Counted from the first letter of the stretch, positions 12,106 to 23,661 are shown. The stretch: DNA of 64,000 nt from Avena insularis (GCA_023614405.1 CM042684.1:202312941-202376940), one strand, 5' to 3'. Notes: generated by a model from the sequence alone, not told the origin. Translations and numbers: made by a program.

Positions 12106-12560
12106 TCAACCCCTTCTCCATTCTCGAATTCTTACCTTGGGTTGCCCCTTATCAAAGGAACTTACCACATGAACTCGTTCTGCTGGTGGAATATATCTTT
12201 CTCCTTCTTCTAGCTTCTTTGGAAAATACCGGATGATTTCAGCATCATAAACATTGAAGATTAATTTTCCTTCAGCACAATCAACTGATGCTCCTGCAGT
12301 ACTAAGGAAAGGTCTTCCAAGTATTATAGATAATTTTTCATCCTCTGGCATTTCAAGAATAATAAAATCAGTGGGAATAACATGCTCATCTATTCTAAGT
12401 AGAACATCCTCAATCATACCAATGGGTTGTTTAGTGGACTTGTCAGCCATCTATAAAGTGATAGTAGTAGGGTAATACTCCCCTAATCCTAACCTTTTAT
12501 AGAGGGAATATGGCATTACACTAACTCCTGCACCTAAATCACACAAGAATCATAGATAAC
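12106..12560 (-). pseudogene. Retroviral-type aspartic protease remnant of element B
   Basis: The minus strand reads CDLGAGVSVMPYSLYKRLGL, the DLG(A) active-site region used by grass Athila-type elements in place of DTG/DSG. After an in-frame TAG at 12451-12453, where Gln is expected before MADKS, comes a 114-aa frame with ADKSTKQPIGMIEDVLLRID and SIILGRPFLSTAGASVDC, the conserved flap/ILGRPFL block. The protease would cleave the Gag polyprotein. It follows the gag remnant directly, and the RT domain expected next is missing. The TAG and a frame change from the gag ORF make it non-functional. Confidence 0.75.
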
Positions 12561-14040
12561 CTGGTCTAGTGCTTTGTTTTTTTGATCTGGATAAGGAAGC
12601 TTTTGCTCACCTTTGTTATTTTTTTCTTTTACCTTTTTTGGGGGATCAGGCTCTTTTGTTGATTTCTTTTGTTGTTGCTTATCACTTTTCTTCTTCTCTA
12701 CTACAACAACTTCATCTTCATTTCTTGTCTCTTTTTCTTCTCTTGGATCAATCGTCTTTGCATCAGAGTCATAACGGTCATCCTGTGCATCATTTTGGTC
12801 CTCCTTGGTTTGATCTTGTGTTTCTTGAGCAGTTTCATCTTGAGGGTCCACTAGTGTATCATCTTCTTGGCTTGCTTTGAGCAAGGCTTTTTCTTTTCGC
12901 TCTTTCTCAACTTCATATTCAGGTGGTCCTAATAGTCCTATAACAACTGCACCTCTTCTTGTAACAACATTAGTACAAAGAGGAACATCTAGATCACCTC
13001 GAAGAAAAATTTGACAACCAGATGCTAGTTGTTCGCATTGACTTTCAATCATACTAAGATACTTGTGAAATAATTTTATTTCTTGGCCAATCTTGTCATA
13101 ATTTTCCGTGAATTCTGCCAAAATCTTTTTATGTTTTTGAAAATGTTTATGTAGGTTATTGTGAGATTTTGCTTGTCGATGTTTTAATTCTTGAAAAAAA
13201 ATTCTAGTCTCCTCTTCTTCAGTAAAAACTTGTAACAAGTCTACTTTGTTTTCCTTAACAAGTTCAGAAGGTATACCTTTTTCTTTCATTGTTTTGCGTA
13301 CTTTAGGCATAAGATCATGATTTATATGAAGCATCCATTTTTCTATCTTAGTGCTGAAATCAGGATTGTATAAAGAATCAGTCTTATCCCTAGTGGACAT
13401 CAATTCCAAACATGGTTTAATAGTTAAAGTATTTATCGATCCTCCTGCTGATAATCAAGCAACTCTCTGCTTTGATATGAAGATCGTGGTAAAATAAATG
13501 GCAAATAGTTGATTCAGAATAGCTATGATTAGGAACTTTATTGATCATTCCAAAGAATCTATCGCAGGCTTGTGGGTAGTTTTCTCTCACATTCTGACTA
13601 ATATTTCCTATGCTCTTTATAGTTTAAGTTACCTTTTTAAAAGGATAAGACCTGTTTATAAATTTGACAATGCAGTTTTCCCAACATTTAATATAATGGC
13701 GAGGGAGAGAATATAATCAATCTAGAGCTTTACCTTTAAGAGACCAACGAAAAAAAATTAGACAAGAGAAGTCTCTCGGCAAACCTTTTGGTCCAAGTGT
13801 TGTCATCAAATCGTCAAACTCTCTAATATGTCTTCCTGGGTCTTCATCTTCCCTTCCACTGAAAGCTTTTTCCTGCAAAATTTTAATAATTCCACCATCA
13901 AATCGATATTCTCTAGCTCCAGGGTTAGGAAATTCTATTGGTTGTTTAAGGAAAGAAGAGTTTGGAGCACTGTATTCTCTGAGAGTTTTCTCAGGTTTCT
14001 TCAGAGTTATCCTATAAATAGACATGATTTCCATAGTAAC
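12534..14040 (-). pseudogene. Gag polyprotein remnant of element B
   Basis: The N-terminal part is a 105-aa frame (14034-13717) with AREYRFDGGIIKILQEKAFS and GREDEDPGRHIREFDDL, a capsid segment typical of Athila gag. It stops at a TGA replacing Trp in KGKALD*LYSLP. The capsid continues in broken frames (FINRSYPFKKVT, FYHDLHIKAES) to about 13430. A second open stretch (13409-12534, 291 aa) is a charged coiled coil with a Lys/Glu/Asp-rich tail. It ends at CVI, immediately before the protease. No zinc knuckle is seen. The protein would form the particle core. Stops and frame changes inactivate it. Confidence 0.7.
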
Positions 14041-14234
14041 ACTTAGGTTTTCAACTTCAACCTTGTCTGATCTTAAATTTTTTTAATAATTTCTATGCAC
14101 CTTTTAATAGGCACGCTCTCAAAATAATCTGGTAAATAGGTCCTACCAAAGCGTGTAGACCCTTTGTCTCCTAGGGAGACCATTTTCTAGTAGTAACACC
14201 TAGAATGTCAAGAGACAAACACTTAGCGCTTAGC

Positions 14235-14252
14235 TCCCCAGCAACGGCGCCA
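14235..14252 (-). other. Primer binding site of element B (tRNA-Asp type)
   Basis: On the minus strand TGGCGCCGTTGCTGGGGA is complementary, with one mismatch, to the 3' end of plant tRNA-Asp (..CCCCGGCAACGGCGCCA). It lies 10 nt from the LTR, separated by AGCTATTTTC. Confidence 0.85.
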
Positions 14253-14262
14253 GAAAATAGCT

Positions 14263-15720
14263 TGATGTCTGCAAGTGCACATATCGTTTGTAGCTAGTTT
14301 CGAAGTATAGAAATCGATCCCATAGGGAGCCCAAAGGTAAGTGTTTATGGGTGAAGTCTCTGTCGCACTCAAAGTTGTCACATGTCTTCGAGTGAATTGA
14401 CTGCAAGTGTGAAATAAGAATGAAATTTGGATTAAAATGGATGTATTTAAATAAAACTAAAATGTAAACTTCAGTAATAAAAAACATAAAAGTAAAGAAC
14501 GATTCGGTTGTTTGTTGTTTTCTACATATGAAGAAGAAGGCGTAGGGAGATACAGTTCATGGAGATAGTGACTGTGCCAGGTGGACGAGTGATAAATGTA
14601 ACATTTGTAATCTTATAAGTATATGTGTAGGTGAGAAACCCATAATTAGCATGAACTCCTCTTGGTAGATTTCATCCCAACTTCAATAATCCTACTAGCC
14701 TGTTACCAAAACCATGGTCAGAAACTAGACGATTAAGACACTTAAGGTTGCTTAGCAATTAAGCTCCTTGGACCGGACTAATGTAATAAGAAAGTGGTTC
14801 CTCGTTATCCTCGTGTCAACTAGTTTCCCATTGGTATCCCCGTGTCATTCGAGGGTCATCGGTCTGCTAGCGAACAAGATCCTATATATGTGGAACAAAG
14901 CATCATGTTGTCTGGGCCCTTAATTGGACAACAAGCATTAGGCATCCCACAGATAGTCAAGCACACATAATATAGTAATTAAAATCAATCACAAACTAAT
15001 GGAAAATATATGGAGGCACATCACATATCACCAATCCCTTACATCTCCCACTCCCAAGGAACTTACTCACACATGAGAGAAGAAAGCATCATTGATATAA
15101 TTAAATAAAGGGAGTTCTTGTCGATATTACCATGGAGATCCACAATAAGAATGGAAAAGTAATCCAACACAATTCAAGATAGGAAGAAACAATCTCAAAC
15201 CCTAATCTTGCAAAGTGAAGATCTCTCTCTCACTCTCAAGTACAAGTAATGGATATGGGGGTGTGATGGATAGGATGTCGAAGATCGTGGAGCAAGATGA
15301 GGAACGTCTTTCCCTTTTTCTCCGGATCTCTTCTATCTCCTTTCAAGATGGGATGGCGGCTGCTGTGTTATGATTTCGCGTCTGGCCTCTTCAAAGAAGT
15401 TGTCCCTTTTGACAGGATGGAGGCGGCAGCAGCTATACGGTGGGAACTATACGGCCGAAATAAATGTTCCCGCCGTATAGTTGCTCGTTAAAGCCTCTGT
15501 ATGCTTCCCTCGATTGCTTCCAAAGACAGACTTGCTTGTTTTCGCCTGAATATTGCGTTTCTCTCGTTAAAACCTTCTGTTGGCATTCAGAACCTAAAAC
15601 ACACATTAAAAACCAAGTTTTCTTTGCTACCAAAGTATTAGCGTTAGGTAAAGCTAGAAAATGATCAAATATGGGAGAAAACCATCAATAAAAACCATCA
15701 AAAATGTGTCAAATCTCACA
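14263..15720 (-). repeat. LTR of element B (5' LTR)
   Basis: This is a direct repeat of 6886-8340. On the minus strand the LTR runs from about TGAGATTTGACAC (15718 downward) to GACATCA at 14263, next to the primer site. It carries the stem-loop AACTATACGGC..GCCGTATAGTT at 15445-15482. ORFs in it are incidental. Confidence 0.85.
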
Positions 15721-18100
15721 ACTATGTGGCCCTCCATGAGGACGAGGCCCGGACCTCCTCCTTGTGGAGGGCCACATACTGCTCCCTCTAAGCGACCCTC
15801 GGGCGATCTTCTTTGACTTCCTGCTCAGAGAAGGTGAGTGCACGATCGCGCATGCAAAGGTCGTGGGCAGCATGAGTCAGGTCCCCGTAGGAAGTCCCTT
15901 CCCCTCTAGAGGGGAGGGTTTGTTCCTCGGCCGAAGTAGGAGTCCCCGTGACGCCCCGAGGCGCCTCCTCAAGGGCCCGGTCACCTCTTGAGATCCTCGC
16001 CTCACCACGGGTTTCCCACTGCTCCCAGGCCTGGCTAAGAGCAGCCCGCTCCTTGTGGAGCTGACACCATTCTCTGGCTAGGCGATGCTCCTCCGCAGCA
16101 ATATCAGCAACGAACCGATCGAGCCTAGGATGAGAGGCCGCCACCACACCATGCTGGTGCCTTGACTTGTAGAGGGAGGCATACTCGAGCAACGACAAGG
16201 CTAGCATGATTGTCCCCGTGTTCACGGGAGCTCGTGGGCTTCCCCCGCTTGGTTCTCCCTTTTCATTGCAAGCTGTCGATGGGGTCGAGACCTGCGGGCC
16301 CACGGGGTCTTCAAGTGGCAGAGCACCGCCACCTCCGGCAAACATCTCATAGTCAGGATGACTCTCATCAGCGGAACAGTCCCTCGTCTCGCCCCTCACC
16401 TAGAGAGGCGGGGAGGATCCCTCGGAGTCCTCACTAACCAGGAAGGGGCCGGAGTGTCCCTCAGCATGCCCTATCACTCTTCCTCAGCCGGACATCACCA
16501 CCTTTGTCTTCCTCTTCTTATCATGCCTAAACCCGAATGGCAGGGTGACAACGCGGGAAAGGGAAAAGGGTGAAAAGGGGGCCTCACGACGATGAATCAC
16601 CTCCCACCTTCTGCTCCCACCAAGGACTAGTTGGCCCTCCTTGCACCCGGCAGAAGAAAGGCGCCGCCATCGCTTGGCCTTGGGCGCTTCTCGGCCACCC
16701 ACATCGAGACAGGAGCAGCTCTCACCCCAGGCTCAACACGCCCCCTCCCCCCATGGTTACCTCCACCGGTGGAACCACAAGATCAAGCACTAGGGAGATC
16801 CTCGGTGTCCTCCTCTGAAGACGACATGCAAATGATCATCCTCCCACGTCGAACAAGTCAGGATGACTCGGAAGCACCACCTGGCTCTACATCCTCGTCA
16901 TCCAACTTGACTAGAGGGCACTCGCCCCTAGCGCCAAAGGTTGGTAGACCGTGTGAATGGAACATGCATCGCCCTACATGGACAAGAGGCGCGTGCCATA
17001 GGGAAGCTTCGCTACCGCCTCCACGCCCAGGAGTAGGAGAACCTCCGAGAGTCTTACCGCGTCCCGGCCAGGCGACATGGTCCATATGGACCTCCAGTGC
17101 TCCTAGAGGGGAGCAATGTGCTACCGCAGGAATTCCATCACCACCATCTCACTAGTCAAACCCTGGTCCCTCATATGCACCACGCCCTCGGGACTCATGA
17201 AGGCGGCCGCCTCGTGGACCCATCCTAGGATCTCCACCGCCGCCCCCGCGGGAGCACGGAGCTAAGGCCAAGCCCGGTCGGCATCCACTAGCACCCAACT
17301 ATGGTGGAACTCCGACGCTGCTCCAAAAATGGAAATCGGCAAGAAATCCACCTCATCTTCGGCAAAGAACCCGACATCGCCGAGGCGGTCCTCCGGCAAG
17401 AAGACGCAAGGGCAGTAGAAGTGCTGAGAAAATGCCAAGGATGGCATCACCCTGACAAAGGCCTCGCACCAGAACGTGAAAGAAGTCAGAAGGGTCACGC
17501 TTCACGGGTGAAGGTGGAGGAGCTGGATGTAGAAATGATCCAAGACGGTGATGAGGAAGAAGAGAAAGGTGGAATGAGGCCAGCAGTGATGGAATGTGTG
17601 AAGACCGGGGCCGCGGCAGCATGCCACCTGCTTCCCCCAACACCAGCACACCACATTCACGAGGCACCCCACTCGTTCGAGTCGGAGGCCATCAGCTTGC
17701 AGACTTTCTCTAGCCCCTGCTCGTTGATGATGGTCACCGGTGGCAAGGCCCCCATGATCGACAGGGGAAGCTTGACGTAGTGGAGGCGGCATGTGCTCAC
17801 TTGAGCGCCATCAGTAGTGCTTCTGAAATGGAAGGAGTGGCATCGGAGAAAATACGTGGGCAGGATGGTGGCGAAAGAAGATGGAGTTTGGCAAGTCCCC
17901 TCTATTTTGGGGTTTTTATGGGTGATGCATCTCGCGAGGCCAAACAACAGAAGTGGCGGTTCCCGCATAGGGCGTGCACCATGTCCTGCATGGGTACATG
18001 GAAGCCGTGGGAAGCCCCTTCGGGGATCGTGTCGTGACATCACTACCCATGGGCCCGACTCTAGTTTGTCCCTTGACTTTCTCGTCCCTTCGTCAGACAT
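15721..18100 (-). pseudogene. 5' half of gypsy-type gag-like ORF (element A)
   Basis: A minus-strand frame at 17498-17262 reads LLTSFTFWCEAFVRVMPSLA then FSQHFYC. This matches the conserved core of the grass 'putative gypsy-type transposon' gag-like family (PF04195-like, named from memory). The piece just upstream, FLITVLDHFYIQLLHLHP (17559-17506), lies in another frame and precedes it as expected. A 203-aa open stretch (16399-15788) gives a helical, charged region (HRLAREWCQLHKERAALSQA) that leads into the coiled coil at 6864-6517 across the element B insertion. It ends at a TAG at 15788-15790. A 147-aa frame at 18100-17657 may hold the N-terminus. The ORF is broken by frameshifts and nonsense codons. 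Plus-strand frames over the same GC-rich stretch are shadows. Confidence 0.6.
15723..15778. other. Perfect 14-bp inverted repeat beside the element B insertion
   Basis: TATGTGGCCCTCCA (15723-15736) and TGGAGGGCCACATA (15765-15778) are exact reverse complements, separated by 28 bp. They lie within the element A gag-like ORF, directly next to the outer edge of the 5' LTR of element B. Confidence 0.8.
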
Positions 18101-18550
18101 GGGTAAGCCAAGCGACCGGGGGCTACTCTCGTACTATTGGCACCAAGGGTACCCCGTCCTGTCGAGTCGCCAGGCCCACTGGATGCACCCTCCCGAGGGA
18201 TCGCGAGGAGCGTGAGCCTCAAGAGGAGAACCGAAGCGAAGAGCCTTGGCTATCGTCTAGACATGCCTCGCCACGGGATGGAAGCCTCCCATCGAGGCCT
18301 CAGGAGGGAAACATCCTCAGCCACGAGCGTGTCCTACAAGACAACATGCCAATGGTCGGTCCAAGCAATAACCGGTCTACCCCAGGAAAACGAAGCACGC
18401 CCTGCTCCCCTTCATGGAAAAGTGGAAGGGAGCGACGTAGGGCGGGGGCAACACCTGACATAACCGTTTTGGTGTAAGGAGACCAGGTAACGATGCAAAG
18501 CAGAAGGACAACCGTCCCCTACTCCGGCGCTGCAGCTGGCTGGTGGCCGC

Positions 18551-19974
18551 TGATACGTTGCTAACATATCCATAATTTTTGATGTTCCATGCTTGGTTTT
18601 ATCTACTTTCTTATGTCTTGTCCACACTTTGGAGTACTTTTCATATGATTTCTTGGACTAACCTATTAACAAGATGCCTCAGTGCTAGTTGCCTGTTTTC
18701 TGTTGTTTTTGGTTCCAGGAAACTTAGAAAATCAATACTCTCAGAATTGGACCGGACAAAAGCCAAAGTCGATATCTTACCGGAAGACTCACGCATCCAG
18801 AAGACGAGACGGAGAGGGGCCACAGGGTGGCCACACCATATGGTGGCGCCGGCTACCCCTGGCCGCGCCACCAGGTGGTGTGGGCCCCCTGGCCGCCCAT
18901 CGACCTTGCTTCTTTGCCTATAAGATGCCTCCCAAAGCAAAAACCTTAGATCATCAAGCCTCCAGCCACGAAAAGTTCCGCAGCACCACCGCCACCGAAG
19001 GGGAGATTTGGGGGACAGAAAGTCTCTGTTCTGGCACCCTGCCGAGACAGGGAAGTGCCCCCAGAGCCATCTCCACCACCATCTCCATCACCATTGCTGA
19101 TTCCCATGATGATGAGGGAGTAGTTCTCTCTCGAGGCTAAGGGCTCTACCGGTAGCTATGTGTTCATCTCTCTCTATGCATGATCATATTGTGATCATGA
19201 GCTTTGTAATCAAGTAGATCTACCTTGCTACTCAAGTGCTTTAATAGATCCCTGCTCTCCCCATGTGTGTGAAAGTGACAGCGTGCACACCATGGAGGCA
19301 CTTAGGCTAGAGATTACAAATACTTGTTATGAGTTATATTTGGAGTTGGATGTTTCTATGAAATTGTGGTGTTTGTTGGAACCATCTAGAGCTCAAGGTG
19401 ACAGTGTGGGGTTATCTAGATGGGGAAAAAGCGAACTTTGAGGTGTGCTGTTATAGCCCTACCATGGATTAGAGTGTCCAACCGGAGAGTAGTTAAGAGT
19501 AGTATCATAAAGAGAAGATATTTATATGAGAGTGTTCACTAGTGAAAGTATGATCCCTTGGCCTTGTTTCTAAGCAATTGAAACACCATTTGCAACTAGA
19601 TCTATTACATGTTTGCTTGCTGCCTTCTTTATTTAAGTTTTCCTTTAGTCTTTTCCCACGTCAACCACACGCCAGCAAGCTATTTTCTAGCACCGTTACC
19701 ACTTATAATTATCTATACCACTTGTATTTCACTATCTCTTTGCCGAACTAGTGCACCTATACACCTGACAAGTGTATTGGGTGTGTTGGGGACACAAGAG
19801 ACTTCTTGTATCTTGATTGCAGGGTTGCTTGAGAGGGGATACCTTTGACCACTTCCTCCCTGAGTTCGATAAACCTTGGGTGATCCACTTAAGTGAAAAC
19901 TTGCTGCTGTTCTACAAACCTCTGCACTTGGAGGCCCAACAACTGTCTACAAGAATAGAAGTGCGTAGACATCA
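18551..19974 (+). repeat. 5' LTR of element C
   Basis: 1424 bp, TG..CA ends, matched by 23662-25095. A TATA-like CCTATAAG lies at 18917-18924 and is a candidate core promoter. Small frames inside (for example 19609-19848) recur in the other LTR and are not genes. Confidence 0.9.
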
Positions 19975-19984
19975 AGCTATTTTC

Positions 19985-20002
19985 TGGCGTCATTGCCGGG
20001 GA
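19985..20002 (+). other. Primer binding site of element C (tRNA-Asp type)
   Basis: TGGCGTCATTGCCGGGGA begins 10 nt after the LTR and matches the 3' end of plant tRNA-Asp except for two positions. Confidence 0.8.
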
Positions 20003-20108
20003 GGTAAGGTAAAAGGTACTCACATCCTCCGATGTGAGTGCTCGAAGTTATTTCCTTTAGATTCTGCAATTTTGTCTTTGTGTTTATTGTTTTCACTAGT
20101 TAGGCTTA

Positions 20109-20912
20109 ATGGAAAACAACAACAACATTAGAGAGATTTTTAGTATTTATCTCGAGTTAGGACATGAAGTGTTTGAAGAGAAAATTAAAAAACCTATGGA
20201 ACTTTATTTGCATGCTAATAGCAATGTTGTTAGTATGAATTCTTTGTACACCATTATTGCTAATGCTATGGAAAAGTCTAAGCTTGGGGACGCTAGTTTT
20301 TATGAAAATGATCTTTTTAGTTCCCCAACTTTGGAAGATAGCTATTCTATTGCTTATGATGATACCAAACCTCCAATATATGATGATTACAATGATGAAT
20401 ATGATATTTTCAGTCCACCTACTATTGAGGAGGAAATTAATTATGATTACAGTATGCCTCCTATATTTGATGATTATGGTAATGAAAATAATAATGATAG
20501 CTATTTTGTTGAATTTGCTCCCACTATAATTAATAAGAATGATTATGTTTATGTGGGGAGTATTAATTCTTTTATGCATGTGGCTCATGATAAGAATGTT
20601 TCTTGTGATAGTTATATTGTTAATTTCATTCATGATGCTACTGAAAGTTATTATGAGAGAGGGAAACATGGTTTTATGCATCTCAATAATATTAAGTTTC
20701 CCCTCTTTATGTTGAAAGTCTTGAAGTTGCACTTGTTTTGCTTTCCTATGCTTGTTGCTTTGTGCTTTCATGACTTGTTTCTTTACAAGATTCCTATGCA
20801 TAGGAAGTGGGGTAGACTTAAATGTGTTTTGAATTTGCTTCTTGATGCTCTCTTTTACTTCAATTCATATTTCTTATGTGAGCATCTTCTCAAACTATCA
20901 TGCCTAACTTAA
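20109..20912 (+). CDS. Element C protein of unknown function, 267 aa, acidic N-terminal half
   Basis: This is an uninterrupted ORF from the first ATG after the primer site (107 nt downstream) to TAA. Residues 1-60 look globular and helical (MENNNNIREIFSIYLELGHE). Residues about 75-150 are extremely rich in Asp, Asn, Tyr and Pro, with a loose repeat: PPIYDDYNDEYD, SPPTIEEE, MPPIFDDYGNEN. Residues about 197-228 and 240-262 are Leu/Phe-rich and could be membrane segments or amphipathic helices, separated by a basic MHRKWGRLK loop. There is no zinc knuckle, protease or RT motif. It is the only ORF of a recently moved element, so it may be a packaging, RNA-binding or accessory protein, or only a relic kept by chance. 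Similar hypothetical proteins may exist in Triticeae transposons. I cannot assign a function. Confidence 0.6.
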   Translation: MENNNNIREIFSIYLELGHEVFEEKIKKPMELYLHANSNVVSMNSLYTIIANAMEKSKLGDASFYENDLFSSPTLEDSYSIAYDDTKPPIYDDYNDEYDIFSPPTIEEEINYDYSMPPIFDDYGNENNNDSYFVEFAPTIINKNDYVYVGSINSFMHVAHDKNVSCDSYIVNFIHDATESYYERGKHGFMHLNNIKFPLFMLKVLKLHLFCFPMLVALCFHDLFLYKIPMHRKWGRLKCVLNLLLDALFYFNSYFLCEHLLKLSCLT

Positions 20913-23661
20913 AGGTGTTAAAGAAAAGTAATTATTGGGAGATAACCCAAAAGTTTTAGTTAAGTCTTGAAAGTTATTACCTCTGTAATAACCGCTCCTT
21001 ATAATTTTTCTGTGCTTTTTGTGCCAAGAGTAACCTCTAATGAGAGAGAAGTAATGATTGGGAAAGTTGCTGTCCCGAAATAGATTTCTGTGCTTCACCG
21101 TAAAAATCCGTGTAAAATCTCTGTACGTCATTTTCAGGCGTGAATTTTTGTGCTTCTGACCTAGGTTGTTATCTAACTTTATTTAGTTCAACACTTTTTT
21201 ATTTGAGAAACAGAAGGTCTTCGAAAAAAATCGTCTTTACCTGCTGGTATGTTTTGACAGATTTCTGCCATTTTCTACATTTGCTTCTTGTTGGTTCCTT
21301 TTTGAGTTATTTTGGGGAATTGTGATTTTTGAGGGAAGTGCTACAGTAGCTAATGTTTTAATGGAAGTTTTATTGGTGTTGAAACTTAACCTAAAGACTT
21401 ATTATCTTGAGTACACTAATGTTGCTAATAAAGATTGTGTGAAGTTTTGTATGAAGGAAAAAATTTAGGTGTATGGAAGGAATGAGTAATGAGATGAAGG
21501 ATGGAATAAAGCTCAAGCTTGGGGATGCCACGCGTGTCAACCCAAGAAATATCCAAGAAGTACAAGCATCAAAGCTTGGGTATGCCCAAGGCATCCCCTT
21601 ATTCATCAATAAAAATCCCAGGTTTCTTCCAAACGCTTCATTTTTATTGTTTCATGCACAATTGTGTTGTTCTTGGAGCGTCTTCTTTTTCGTTTTCATT
21701 TTGGTTTTTCGTTTACTTGTTTTTCTTAGTTTGCTGAATAAATTGGTTGGACCCCCTCTTTCATGCATTGGTTTTCAAATAGTTTGGTTTGGTTTGGAAA
21801 AAGAGTAGGAAAGTTCATGCTTAAGTGGTAAAGAGAGCTTGTTTTTAACTGTGGCCTATGCTTTGTCATGCCATGCTTGATATTGTTTTGGATTTGTGCT
21901 TAGTATTCTTTGTTGTAGCATGACTTGTTATAAACAATTGAGATTGCTTAATGTGCCTTTGAAGAATCATGCTTTGTTTTAGCATATTAAAGCATAGTAT
22001 TGTGGCATTCTCCTTTGATGCTTTATTTGGGTTGACTTGGCACATGCTCACACCATGTTATGACTATCCCAAGTCACCATAAGCCTTTATGATCCTTTAG
22101 TTTTCAACTTGTAGTATCACTTTATGCTTTGATCAATGATGTTTTATCGCTCTGCATTATTATGGCCATTATTGCTCTCTTAGCTTGTCGCTCCCAGTCT
22201 TTTGCTAGCCTCCACAACCAAGTATGAGTTCCACTCATGCATCCAACTCCTAAACCAAGTTATTCCAAAGAGTCCACCATACCTACCTACTAGCATATGC
22301 TATTCCAAGTATATTCATGTTTTTATCTACCTTCCGAATTAAACTTGTTATGAGAAAACTAGTGATTAAAGCTCTCACGAACTTGATGGCACACATTAGT
22401 TTTCTTGCCCTTAATAAACTTGAACCATTGTGTCGTCTATGTTGTATATGCTTGCACTTATTTGTTGGGGATTAGCAGAACCATGCTGTCATGGGGAACG
22501 CTTTCAACATTGCACTTGTACTTTATACCTAGTTGATATCATGCTCTTTTGTCTATGGATGTCGTCGGTGTGAAATGAAAGGGGAGCTTGTAAGTCCATG
22601 GAGTTATGTATATGTGTTAGAGAAACGCCTGGGCCGCTGGTCTAATCCATGTTGTCATGGTGGAAACCTGCAGCGTAACCATAATGAGCTGTCTATGAAG
22701 CATTCTTCTTATAAAAAAAGAGTCAGATATTGATAACAAAGAGAAAAAAGATTATGAAAAGAGGAAAGAGAGAAAAAAGCACCATATTCCCATGGTAAAT
22801 AAGAAGATTGCTGAGATGTTTGTTGTCTGCTTGCCTTGTCATTTTGATATGGGGATTCTTCCGTATCATCGGGCAAGGGGTACCCCGTTGGCGGTTCTCT
22901 ATGATACACATGTACTTACGATGACAAGAACTTACCCGTGACTAAACTTGAGTAGCATGAGGAGCGACCCTCGTATTCAAGGGACATGAGATGTCCAACT
23001 TATACTTCGTCAAGCATATACACCATAGTTTGTTCACTTTAAACCTTAATCACTTCAAGATGCTTATGATAGGGGCAATGAGAGCTGAAAGCTATTAAGT
23101 ACCATAATTTTTGGAAGCTCTTTATGAGACTTGAATCCCTACTACCTTCTATGAAGGCCTTTCTTTTACTTTTATGTTGAGTCTCCACCTTCTATCTTTA
23201 TGCACCTACTTTGAGAGCATAGTGGCCATTCTTAGTTCTATGTGCATTGTCCCAAGACTTGTTGATTGATGCATAACTTTGAAATTGCTTGTTCTTAAAC
23301 TATTGGTATCTAGTCACTCTTATGAACTTTGAAGGTGTCCCATTCATTTATGTTTGCTACTCTATGAGGGACAAGCTGAATGCCACTATGCTATGTTTTC
23401 TTTATGTGAAACAAACAAATGTCTTGCAAAGCATTGTTATTCATTAATCTTTTGTTTGTGCCTTTTCATGTTGCAACATAGTTTCTTTGTCTTATTGCTA
23501 GAACTGTCTTTCATGTTATGATTGAAGTACTATGATCCCAGCTTTGAATGTTTTACAAATACTTTGATCAAGTTTATGATGGTGCATGTCACCTAAAAAA
23601 TTATTATTTCTTTTTATCACTTACCTACTCGAGGAGAAGCAGGAGTTAAGCTTGGGGATGT
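20913..23661. other. Non-coding 3' interior of element C
   Basis: 2.7 kb with no ORF worth calling. The motif AAGCTTGGGGATG is found at 21515 and in variant form at 21572, and once more at 23649 immediately before the right LTR, where it takes the place of the polypurine tract. The rest is T-rich sequence typical of a transcribed non-coding leader or trailer. Confidence 0.7.

Larger units (their letters stand above)
6886..15720 (-). mobile_element. Element B: internally deleted Athila-like Ty3/gypsy retrotransposon
   Basis: Two ~1.46 kb direct LTR copies (6886-8340 and 14263-15720) bound an internal region read on the minus strand. In transcriptional order it holds a tRNA-Asp primer site, a broken gag, a broken aspartic protease, hairpin tandem repeats, and an ORF-1/env-like remnant. 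Reverse transcriptase, RNase H and integrase are absent, so it is non-autonomous. It splits the gag-like ORF of element A. Target duplication is not clean (GCGAC at 6881-6885 against ACAAC-like sequence at the other end), so the outer borders are uncertain by a few bases. The layout is like pol-less grass Athila families, but the family name was not verified. Confidence 0.85.

Noticed and set aside
16631..18463. Plus-strand ORFs of 100-174 aa
   Set aside because: They overlap the minus-strand gag-like ORF of element A in GC-rich DNA and show no motif.
19609..20131. ORFs of 79 and 104 aa, repeated at 24730-25195
   Set aside because: They lie in the two LTRs of element C or cross the LTR/primer-site junction. 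Duplication comes from the LTRs and not from a gene family.
20157..20801. 214-aa minus-strand ORF
   Set aside because: Ile/Asn-rich antisense of the D/N/Y-rich codons of the 267-aa ORF; the plus strand follows the primer site of element C.
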